Origin: a bacterium
GTDB lineage: Bacteria; SZUA-79; Acidulodesulfobacterales; Acidulodesulfobacteraceae
Length of the DNA: 7,679 bases
NCBI GenBank assembly: GCA_021789455.1
Contig: JAJYJN010000050.1
Span: forward strand, 1 to 7,679
Direction: 5' to 3'
A model generated the notes under the pieces. It worked only from the letters and a program-made list of their open reading frames with translations, was not told the origin of the DNA and searched no databases. Positions 1-5,332 of the stretch are shown one piece after another (within the stretch, counting starts at the first letter, position 1; each line of letters starts with the position of its first letter). The position numbers were made by a program, and so were the translations under genes.

Positions 1-1
1 C

Positions 2-370
2 GAAAGGCTTGTGGCTCCTGCCGTAGTTTACGATAATATAGCGTATTTTGTCACATATACGCCTCCTTCTTCTGGCGCATGCGGCTACGGAACGGCGAGC
101 TTATACGCGGTTAATTATCTGACAGGGGCCGGTGAAGTAACTACTAACACCGGCGCAAGCAGCGGCACTATTACAAGTATTGGAACTGGCGGCACTTCAC
201 AATCGGGAGAGATAGGAGCAGGGGTGCCTTCGGCGCCGGTTATTTTACCGCCGAGGCCGGGAAGCCCTAAAGCACCACTTATATTATGCAGTGGGCCAGA
301 TTGCTTTGAGACGCCGGTACCTGCGAAGTCGTCTGCCGTGATGCCTACTTCATGGTTTCAATTGCCGTAA
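2..370 (+). CDS. PilY1-like type IV pilus protein, C-terminal fragment (5' end outside window)
   Basis: The frame is open from the left edge and ends at TAA 368-370, so only about the last 122 residues of a larger protein are present. The GTG at 11 is an internal Val codon, not a convincing start. The visible part reads ERLVAPAVVYDNIAYFVTYTP, then a Cys-Gly-rich turn and SLYAVNYLTG. This is the pattern of the last blades of the PilY1/PilC beta-propeller (Neisseria_PilC family). It continues with GEIGAGVPSAPVILP, a Pro-rich stretch, a close Cys pair (CSGPDC), and ends in a Ser-Trp motif as many PilY1 proteins do. Family members are exported proteins at the pilus tip that promote pilus assembly, adhesion and twitching, often with calcium binding. 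The calcium site would lie outside this fragment. Its G+C is higher than that of the genes to the right. The family call is from remembered motifs; an unrelated secreted propeller is the main alternative. Confidence 0.75.
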   Translation, partial: ERLVAPAVVYDNIAYFVTYTPPSSGACGYGTASLYAVNYLTGAGEVTTNTGASSGTITSIGTGGTSQSGEIGAGVPSAPVILPPRPGSPKAPLILCSGPDCFETPVPAKSSAVMPTSWFQLP

Positions 371-413
371 ATATTTATTTAGAGCATAATTTATTTAATG
401 AGGGAAAATTAAA

Positions 414-782
414 ATGATATTAACAAAAAAAAGATTTCCTGCAATATTTCCTGCAATATTACTTGCTGTCGCGTTTATAATACCCGGTCTTCCGATAGCC
501 GCTTCGGCAGGCAGTTCTTCATCGCTCGTGCTTGCCTCATCTTCCACATCCCCTGGTAATTACATTTATTCGGAAGGGGCTATTTCCAGCATTGGCAGCT
601 CTTCCATAACATTGTCCAGCGGTGCAACATACCTTATAAACAGCAGTACCGTATGCATCGCCCCTAATAAGATGGATATTTCCTGTTCGGAGCTTACCTT
701 TAACCAGACCGTCATCATAGCGGCCGTGCAAAATACAAGCGGTCAACTTGTTGCAGTTAAAATAACAATATTTCCTTCTTGA
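414..782 (+). CDS. small secreted protein of unknown function, possibly DUF5666-like
   Basis: This 122-residue protein has an N-terminal Sec signal peptide: a basic n-region (KKR, 5-7), a hydrophobic core (about 8-28) and a likely cleavage site after Ala-Ser-Ala (30-32). The mature part (about 90 residues) is rich in Ser, Thr and Ile, and has two cysteines (Cys81, Cys91) able to form a disulfide in the periplasm or outside the cell. The pattern of a Gly-x-Ile strand, a strand ending in a Gly turn, and a final Gly-x-Leu-x-Ala-x-x-Ile strand recalls small beta-barrel DUF5666-type domains, but that is a weak inference. The start is supported by GAGGG at 400-404, nine bases before ATG. It lies 43 bases after the PilY1-like gene with no terminator between, so it is probably co-transcribed and may act with the pilus. 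The signal peptide contains a repeated Phe-Pro-Ala-Ile. Confidence 0.75.
   Translation: MILTKKRFPAIFPAILLAVAFIIPGLPIAASAGSSSSLVLASSSTSPGNYIYSEGAISSIGSSSITLSSGATYLINSSTVCIAPNKMDISCSELTFNQTVIIAAVQNTSGQLVAVKITIFPS
435..458 (+). repeat. 12-bp perfect tandem duplication in signal peptide codons
   Basis: The unit tttcctgcaata occurs twice back to back (435-446 and 447-458). It is in frame and encodes Phe-Pro-Ala-Ile twice (residues 8-15), lengthening the hydrophobic part of the signal peptide. Confidence 0.9.
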
Positions 783-871
783 TGCCCTTGATAAATTCGC
801 AGCCATTTTTCTTAACTCGATTTAATTCGAGATTTGGAAAACCTTTTTCTAATTTCCGCATAGTTTTGGAT

Positions 872-900
872 TTGACAAAAAAATAAAATTATTGTTAAAT
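872..900 (+). promoter_or_regulatory. sigma-70 type promoter for the ATPase-plsC-rnj unit
   Basis: A perfect -35 box TTGACA (872-877) is followed by a 17-base spacer and a -10 box TTAAAT (895-900, four of six consensus bases). Transcription would begin near 907, about 25 bases before the ATPase start codon. It is the best promoter in the gap between the secreted protein gene and the ATPase. Confidence 0.65.
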
Positions 901-912
901 ATGTTTAACAAT
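891..912. promoter_or_regulatory. 9-bp dyad overlapping the -10 box and start site (putative operator)
   Basis: The arms attgttaaa (891-899) and tttaacaat (904-912) are perfect reverse complements separated by four bases (tatg). The dyad covers the -10 element and the predicted start of transcription, where a dimeric repressor would block RNA polymerase. No protein is identified as its binder. The chance of a random AT-rich dyad is not negligible, but the perfect arms include C and G positions and the placement is striking. Confidence 0.5.
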
Positions 913-931
913 TAATATTAAAATATATCAA

Positions 932-2152
932 ATGGATTTTAATATATTTTTTGAAGAACAACAAAAATTAATACGAAATATATCTTTAAAGAATAAAAGA
1001 TATTTATACGAAAAAATAAAATGGGGAAATAAATGTATTGCTTTACTCGGACAAAGAGGGGTGGGAAAAACTACCCTTATGCTGCAGTATCTTAAAGAAT
1101 TTTATCATGATAACCCTAAAGCTCTTTATATATCGGCAGATAATCCTTATTTTAAAGCCGTCTCCCTTTATGAATTTGCCCAGCAATTTGAGAAATTGGG
1201 AGGGAATGTTTTATTTATAGATGAAATCCATAAATACGACGAATGGTCGTCCCATATTAAATCCATCTACGATATGACGGATTTGAAGGTCGTTATTTCC
1301 GGCTCTTCTATGCTTAGAATCCACAAACAAAAAGCCGATTTAAGCAGAAGAATGAATGTATATAGGTTAGCCAACCTTTCTTTTAGGGAATATTTGCAAT
1401 TTAACGATGTTATTAAATTCGATTCTATTACGATAGAAGACATTTTTAAAAGCCACATTAAGACAGCGTCTGAAATTTCCTCTAAAATAAAACCCCTTCA
1501 GCATTTTAACGATTATATAAAATTCGGATGCTATCCTTTTATTTCCGAAGGGAAAGAACTTTATAGCAATAAACTTACAGGCATAATAAATCAGATACTG
1601 GAAAACGATTTGCCTTATATTACCAATATTAATTTTTCCCAAATAAATAAAATTAAAAAGCTTGTTTATTTAATTGCCGTATCCGTTCCTTTTTCTCCGA
1701 ATATCGCCGAACTTGCGAGGATTACGGAAATCTCAAGACCTACGCTTATAGAATATTTATATTTTCTGGAACTGGCAAGCATTATAAATACCGTCTCATA
1801 TAAGGGGCGAGGCTACGGAAAATTGGAAAAACCGGATAAAATATTTCTTTATAACACAAACATTGCAAATGCGATAACAAACAATCCGAACATCGGCAAT
1901 ATCAGCGAAACGTTTTTTATTAATCAATTTAAATCTTATAATTACAATAAAAAAGATTTCATAGTCGAAAATATACTTCTATCGAAAAAAGGGGATTTTT
2001 TGATAGAAAACACATATACCATAGAGATAGGCGGCAGAAATAAATCATTCGAACAGATTAAAAGCGAAAATAACGCTTTTATAGCCGCAGACGATATCGA
2101 AATAGGTTTCAGAAATAAAGTACCCCTGTGGCTTTTCGGTTTTTTATATTAA
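932..2152 (+). CDS. AAA_14/DUF4143-type P-loop ATPase
   Basis: This 406-residue protein has an N-terminal P-loop ATPase: Walker A GQRGVGKT (40-47), Walker B LFIDE (94-98) followed by IHKYDEW, a sensor-1-like VVISGSS (120-126) and an Arg pair (139-140). This order is typical of the AAA_14 ATPases that carry a DUF4143 C-terminal half. Around 245-290 (IAELARITEISRPTLIEYL) lies a winged-helix-like segment. The last 60 residues hold a PD-(D/E)xK-like strand pair, Asp355 and Glu365, but the usual E-x-K reads EIGG, with Lys only at 371. Cellular role is unknown; relatives are widespread accessory ATPases often exchanged between genomes. There is no Shine-Dalgarno before ATG 932, though the start fits the fold and the promoter at 872-900. 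The gene is much more AT-rich than the pilus genes on its left. It ends 14 bases before plsC, so the two are probably co-transcribed. Confidence 0.85.
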   Translation: MDFNIFFEEQQKLIRNISLKNKRYLYEKIKWGNKCIALLGQRGVGKTTLMLQYLKEFYHDNPKALYISADNPYFKAVSLYEFAQQFEKLGGNVLFIDEIHKYDEWSSHIKSIYDMTDLKVVISGSSMLRIHKQKADLSRRMNVYRLANLSFREYLQFNDVIKFDSITIEDIFKSHIKTASEISSKIKPLQHFNDYIKFGCYPFISEGKELYSNKLTGIINQILENDLPYITNINFSQINKIKKLVYLIAVSVPFSPNIAELARITEISRPTLIEYLYFLELASIINTVSYKGRGYGKLEKPDKIFLYNTNIANAITNNPNIGNISETFFINQFKSYNYNKKDFIVENILLSKKGDFLIENTYTIEIGGRNKSFEQIKSENNAFIAADDIEIGFRNKVPLWLFGFLY

Positions 2153-2166
2153 TTTAACATATCGGG

Positions 2167-2958
2167 ATGAATAAAGTTCTTACGACACGGTCTAATACGA
2201 CAGTAAATTTCCTTTCAAGTTTGTATTGCTGGACGGTTATTTCGTTTTCAACCGTAATATTAGGCATACTTGCGGTTATATGTTCATTTTTCAGCGATAA
2301 AATTCCGCATAAGATAGCAAAATTATGGGCAAAAGTCATATTAAAAGCCTGCATGATAAAGGTTGACGTCACAGGCGCCGAAAATATATCTTCGCAGAAA
2401 TCTTATATTATTACGCCTAACCACCAGAGTTATTTCGACATATTCGTTTTACTCGCTTATATCGATTTAAATTTTAAATTTATTGCAAAAGCGTCTCTTT
2501 TTAAAATACCTTTTCTCGGTTGGGCTATGAAAAGACTCGGATATATTGCTATAGACAGGGAAAATTTAAGAAGAGCGCTAAAAAGCGTTAAAAAATCTAC
2601 CGAACTCATTAAAAACAAAACCTCCATACTCATTTTTCCCGAAGGTACAAGGTCTTTGGACGGAAAACTTTTAAGTTTTAAAAAAGGCGGGCTCAATATG
2701 TTTTTGAAACAGGGCAATCCGACCGTTCTTCCAGTCGTTATTAAAGGTACGGTAAATATTTTAAGGAAAAACAGCCTTACAATCCATCCCGGACAAAAAG
2801 TCGAACTTCATATTTTAAAGCCTATTGAAGCATCCGAAAAGAAAAAGAATTTTACGTCCGGCAAAGAAGACGATATAATCAAAACGATAGAAGACGAAAT
2901 ACTAGAGGTCTTGAATAAAAAAGCATCAGATGATAAAATTAACGACGTTGTAAATTAA
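2167..2958 (+). CDS. plsC: 1-acyl-sn-glycerol-3-phosphate acyltransferase (PlsC/LPLAT family)
   Basis: The 263-residue product carries the LPLAT/AGPAT motifs in order: motif I NHQSYFD with His86 and Asp91 (HX4D catalytic pair), motif II around KFIAKASLFKIPFLG (104-118), motif III FPEGTR (157-162, acceptor phosphate binding) and motif IV VLPVVIKG (187-194). The family transfers an acyl chain to the sn-2 position of lysophosphatidic acid to make phosphatidic acid for membrane phospholipids. One hydrophobic segment (about 19-42) would anchor it to the inner membrane, and the C-terminal tail is charged. Length is normal for PlsC. Start ATG 2167 has only a poor, too-close GGG upstream; it keeps the membrane segment and follows the ATPase stop by 14 bases, so translational coupling is possible. 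Other acyl acceptors (for example ornithine lipid or hopanoid precursors) cannot be excluded from sequence alone. Confidence 0.9.
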   Translation: MNKVLTTRSNTTVNFLSSLYCWTVISFSTVILGILAVICSFFSDKIPHKIAKLWAKVILKACMIKVDVTGAENISSQKSYIITPNHQSYFDIFVLLAYIDLNFKFIAKASLFKIPFLGWAMKRLGYIAIDRENLRRALKSVKKSTELIKNKTSILIFPEGTRSLDGKLLSFKKGGLNMFLKQGNPTVLPVVIKGTVNILRKNSLTIHPGQKVELHILKPIEASEKKKNFTSGKEDDIIKTIEDEILEVLNKKASDDKINDVVN

Positions 2959-2992
2959 TTAACTAATAAAAAAAATAAAAATATAAAAATAA

Positions 2993-4663
2993 ATGCCTAA
3001 GTTAAAAGTAATACCTCTCGGCGGACTCGGCGAAATAGGTCTCAATATGATGGTTTACGAGACCGAAAAAGACATTATAATAGTAGATTCCGGAATTATG
3101 TTTCCGGAGGATTACATGCTGGGAATAGACATGGTAATTCCCGACATAAGATATTTATACGACCCCGAAAAAAAGAAAAAAATTAGAGGAATCGTTCTTA
3201 CCCACGGGCACGAAGACCATATAGGCGCCATACCGTATGTGTTAAGGGAGTTTAACATTCCGATATTCGGCACGCCCTTTACTCTTGGAATACTTGAAGA
3301 AAAACTAAAAGAACACGACCTGCCTTTTAAAGTATCTCTTTTCACCGTCAAAACCGGAAATACGATTACTCTCGGCGATTTTGAAATAGAATTTATAAGG
3401 GTAGCGCATTCTATAATAGACGGAGCAAGCCTTGCAATAAAAACTCCGGTAGGAACCATTATACATACGGGGGATTTTAAATTAGACCAGACGCTCGAAA
3501 AAGATGCCGCAACGGATATTAACAGGCTTGCATATTACGGGGATAGAGGCGTTTTAGCATTATTTTCGGATTCTACCAATATAGAAAAAGAGGGATTTAC
3601 GATATCGGAAAACGATATAAAAAAAACTTTCAGAAATATTTTCAGGGATAACGAAACCAGAATTATAGTAGCTCTTTTTGCCTCCAATATTCACAGAATT
3701 TCGGAACTGCTTTCGCTTGCCGCCGAGTTTAATAAAAAGGTTATATTCAGCGGAAGAAGCCTTATGACGTACACGAAGGTAGCCAGAAAATTGGGCTATT
3801 TAAGCATTCCCGAAGATATTTTAATAGACGAAGAAACTATCGGCTATTACAAGCCGGAAGAACTTTTAATACTGACGACCGGAACGCAAGGCGAAGCAAT
3901 GTCTGCGCTGTCCAGAATTTCGGTCGACGACCATAAGTATGTTAAAATTAAGCCTAACGACCTTGTTTTAATGTCTTCTAAGTTTATTCCCGGAAACGAA
4001 AAAGCTATATCCAAAATAATAAATAATCTTTATAAAAGAGGAGCCGAAGTTTATTACGAAAACATATCGGAGATACATGTATCCGGGCATGCCAGCAAAG
4101 AAGAACTTAAATTTATGATAAATATAGTGAAACCTAAATATTTTATTCCGGTACACGGAGAATTAAAACATCTTTATCAGCATAAAAAACTTGCCGTAAA
4201 TTCAGGGATTTCGCCATCGAATGTTTTTGTCCTCGAAAACGGAAACAGTCTTGAATTTAATGAAGGATCTGAATGTATGAGAGGCGCAGATGTTTATTCC
4301 GGCAGAATTTTCGTGGACGGCAAAGGAATCGGCGACGTCGGCGCACATACTCTTAAAGAGCGGGCGCATCTTTCCGAAAACGGAATGATTATAGTACAGC
4401 TTGTAGTGGATTCCAAAACGTCCAATATAATTTCCGGTCCTGATATCGTTTCCAAAGGTTTCGTTTTTGAAGACTACTTTAAGGAATTAAACGAAATTCT
4501 TCATAAATTAGTCATGAACGTTATAGAAGAAAATCAAAAAAGAGAAAAAGAAAACGTCGATTGGGTAAAAGTTAAAGACGATATTAGAAAGGCCTTGAAA
4601 AAATATTTAAATAAAAATATCGACAGGCATCCTTTTATCTTCCCTATGATTACAGAGATTTAA
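2993..4663 (+). CDS. rnj: ribonuclease J (metallo-beta-lactamase/beta-CASP RNase)
   Basis: At 556 residues this is a full-length RNase J. The metallo-beta-lactamase core shows HGHEDH (His71, His73, Asp75, His76), His139 and Asp161 as the two-metal site. The beta-CASP insertion follows, starting after FSDSTN. Motif B/C elements SGHAS (364-368) and PVHGE (His388) close the active site. The C-terminal domain (about 450-556) matches the dimerisation region. RNase J degrades and matures RNA as a 5'-to-3' exonuclease and endonuclease in the cytoplasm, preferring 5'-monophosphate ends. There is no long N-terminal extension of the kind seen in some epsilonproteobacteria. ATG 2993 lacks a Shine-Dalgarno in a purely A/T leader, but the residues after it (PKLKVIPLGGLGEIG) are the usual N-terminus, so the start is secure. 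The gap from plsC is 34 bases with no terminator, which suggests one transcript. Confidence 0.95.
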   Translation: MPKLKVIPLGGLGEIGLNMMVYETEKDIIIVDSGIMFPEDYMLGIDMVIPDIRYLYDPEKKKKIRGIVLTHGHEDHIGAIPYVLREFNIPIFGTPFTLGILEEKLKEHDLPFKVSLFTVKTGNTITLGDFEIEFIRVAHSIIDGASLAIKTPVGTIIHTGDFKLDQTLEKDAATDINRLAYYGDRGVLALFSDSTNIEKEGFTISENDIKKTFRNIFRDNETRIIVALFASNIHRISELLSLAAEFNKKVIFSGRSLMTYTKVARKLGYLSIPEDILIDEETIGYYKPEELLILTTGTQGEAMSALSRISVDDHKYVKIKPNDLVLMSSKFIPGNEKAISKIINNLYKRGAEVYYENISEIHVSGHASKEELKFMINIVKPKYFIPVHGELKHLYQHKKLAVNSGISPSNVFVLENGNSLEFNEGSECMRGADVYSGRIFVDGKGIGDVGAHTLKERAHLSENGMIIVQLVVDSKTSNIISGPDIVSKGFVFEDYFKELNEILHKLVMNVIEENQKREKENVDWVKVKDDIRKALKKYLNKNIDRHPFIFPMITEI

Positions 4664-4674
4664 TTTGTTTCGGA

Positions 4675-4704
4675 TTAAATATTTCCATTTTAATGTGGTA
4701 TAAT
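4675..4704 (+). promoter_or_regulatory. extended -10 promoter for the 22-codon gene
   Basis: A perfect -10 box TATAAT (4699-4704) is preceded by TGg (4696-4698), the extended -10 motif. A weak -35 candidate TTAAAT (4675-4680) lies 18 bases upstream. Transcription would start near 4711, giving a leader of about 75 bases before the small gene. The 12-mer tataatctattt starting at the -10 box recurs at the tRNA promoter (7489-7500). Confidence 0.65.
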
Positions 4705-4715
4705 CTATTTAAAAG

Positions 4716-4743
4716 TTAATAATTATTAAAGATAATTATTAAA
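4716..4743. repeat. A/T-only inverted and direct repeats in the leader of the small gene
   Basis: ttaataatta (4716-4725) is the exact reverse complement of taattattaa (4733-4742), with a 7-base loop. The same stretch also contains the 11-base direct repeat taattattaaa at 4720-4730 and 4733-4743. An RNA hairpin of A-U pairs only would be weak. A DNA-binding site just downstream of the start of transcription is another possibility. Confidence 0.45.
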
Positions 4744-4771
4744 TATTCCGTTTAATAAATAGATAACTTAC

Positions 4772-4780
4772 GGAGGTGAT
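4772..4780 (+). promoter_or_regulatory. near-perfect Shine-Dalgarno of the 22-codon gene
   Basis: GGAGGTGAT is a nine-base match to the anti-Shine-Dalgarno end of 16S rRNA and sits five bases before ATG 4786. It is the strongest ribosome binding site in the window and the main reason to believe the very short frame that follows. Confidence 0.85.
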
Positions 4781-4785
4781 AAAAA

Positions 4786-4854
4786 ATGGCATGCGCATCC
4801 AAAAAAGCCGCTTCTACATCTAAAAGCAAACCTGCAAAATCAAAAAGCAAATAA
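4786..4854 (+). CDS. 22-residue basic Lys/Ser/Ala small protein, unknown function
   Basis: ATG 4786 to TAA 4852-4854 encodes 22 residues beginning MACASKKAAS and ending SKSKPAKSKSK. Only seven amino acid types are used: 7 Lys, 6 Ser, 5 Ala, and single Met, Cys, Thr and Pro. There is no acidic and no large hydrophobic residue. The peptide is therefore strongly positive and likely disordered, with Cys3 near the N-terminus; it has no signal peptide or membrane segment. Composition resembles basic nucleic-acid-binding tails, which is only an inference. Support for it being real comes from a near-perfect Shine-Dalgarno (4772-4780), an extended -10 promoter (4696-4704), and a strong terminator (4898-4951) before any other plus-strand gene, making it a complete one-gene unit. 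It is not an attenuator leader peptide for a visible gene, because nothing on the same strand follows before the terminator. Confidence 0.7.
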   Translation: MACASKKAASTSKSKPAKSKSK

Positions 4855-4897
4855 CATAACTTTTGCGATTTTTGCTTTTAAGCCGTACGGCGGATAC

Positions 4898-4951
4898 CGG
4901 CAATACGTTTTTATTATATATATGAAAAAATTAAAACGTATTGCCGTTTTT
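4898..4951 (+). terminator. intrinsic terminator of the 22-codon gene
   Basis: Arms cggcaatacgtttt (4898-4911) and aaaacgtattgccg (4933-4946) form a perfect 14-bp stem with a 21-base A/T loop, followed at once by TTTTT (4947-4951). It ends just before the stop codon of the convergent gene (4956-4958). For the minus strand the same stem lacks a U-run after it, so it mainly serves the plus strand. Confidence 0.8.
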
Positions 4952-4955
4952 ATTA

Positions 4956-5216
4956 TTAATCGTTGTCTTTGCCGTTTTCTTCTTTAGTTACGCTCTTTTC
5001 TGCGTTGGTTCTGCGCTCTTTTGTTTTTGCGATTCTGTCGTCAATTCTTTTGACGAAACCGTTGAAAACTCCTTCGATAGCAAATATAAATTCTTTATTT
5101 GCATTGCCGAGATGCTCTACGACGTCGACCGGAATTCTGTCGTAAATTCCATCGACTATTTTATGCCTGAATTCAGACCTTTTTTCCCAGAAAGATTTTT
5201 CGTCTTTTGAAAGCAT
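4956..5216 (-). CDS. 86-residue charged helical protein of unknown function
   Basis: The start ATG (5214-5216) is preceded by AAGGAGGT (on the plus strand within 5221-5229) and a TTGAAT-17-TATAAT promoter, so this is a real gene. The opposite-strand frame over the same bases is its shadow. The protein has no signal peptide or membrane segment. Residues 4-25 (KDEKSFWEKRSEFRHKIVDG) form a charged helix. IPVDVVEHLGNANKEF (28-43) starts a second, amphipathic helix that runs through FAIEGVFNGFVKRIDDRI (45-62). The tail from 63 on is almost entirely charged or polar. The core pattern Pro-x-x-Val-x-x-His-x-x-Asn-Ala-x-Lys-Glu recalls short conserved hypothetical proteins seen in several anaerobes, but I cannot name a family. 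It faces the 22-codon gene and lies 117 bases downstream of the iclR-like gene on the same strand, though with its own promoter. Confidence 0.8.
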   Translation of the reverse strand: MLSKDEKSFWEKRSEFRHKIVDGIYDRIPVDVVEHLGNANKEFIFAIEGVFNGFVKRIDDRIAKTKERRTNAEKSVTKEENGKDND

Positions 5217-5220
5217 TTTA

Positions 5221-5229
5221 ACCTCCTTA
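5221..5229 (-). promoter_or_regulatory. strong Shine-Dalgarno of the 86-residue gene
   Basis: On the minus strand the sequence reads ataaggaggt followed by taaaATG. The near-complete anti-Shine-Dalgarno match at normal spacing fixes the start at 5216 and separates this gene from the opposite-strand open frame. Confidence 0.8.
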
Positions 5230-5260
5230 TTTCGATACGTTTAATTATACTTATATAAAT

Positions 5261-5289
5261 ATTATAAACCTAATCTGACTAAAATTCAA
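5261..5289 (-). promoter_or_regulatory. sigma-70 promoter of the 86-residue gene
   Basis: Read on the minus strand, TTGAAT (5284-5289) and a perfect TATAAT (5261-5266) are separated by exactly 17 bases. Transcription would begin near 5254, about 38 bases before the start codon. This gives the gene its own unit, independent of read-through from the iclR-like gene. Confidence 0.7.
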
Positions 5290-5332
5290 ATTGCATAACG
5301 GATTATAAAATTAAAATAAAAGGATTTATAAA

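Noticed and set aside
537..806. Minus-strand open frame of 89 codons
   Set aside because: It overlaps the secreted protein gene, has no ribosome binding site or recognisable motif, and the plus-strand frame has a signal peptide.
816..831. Possible terminator hairpin ctcga...tcgag after the secreted protein gene
   Set aside because: Only 5 bp with a 6-base loop and no following T-run. Too weak to call.
2154..2372. Minus-strand open frame of 72 codons over the start of plsC
   Set aside because: No ribosome binding site or family pattern, and the plus strand encodes the membrane segment and leads into conserved LPLAT motifs.
3112..3459. Minus-strand open frame of 115 codons
   Set aside because: It lies wholly inside the RNase J catalytic region, which carries all expected metal-binding motifs; this is a shadow frame.
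4843..4879. Stem aaaagcaaa / tttgctttt around the small gene's stop codon
   Set aside because: Nine mostly A-U pairs with a 19-base loop. The longer, GC-containing stem at 4898-4946 with its T-run is the better terminator, so this is not called separately.
4941..5210. Plus-strand open frame of 89 codons, hydrophobic and Cys/Phe-rich
   Set aside because: It is antisense to the 86-residue minus-strand gene, which has a strong promoter and Shine-Dalgarno. The plus frame has none and begins inside the small gene's terminator stem.
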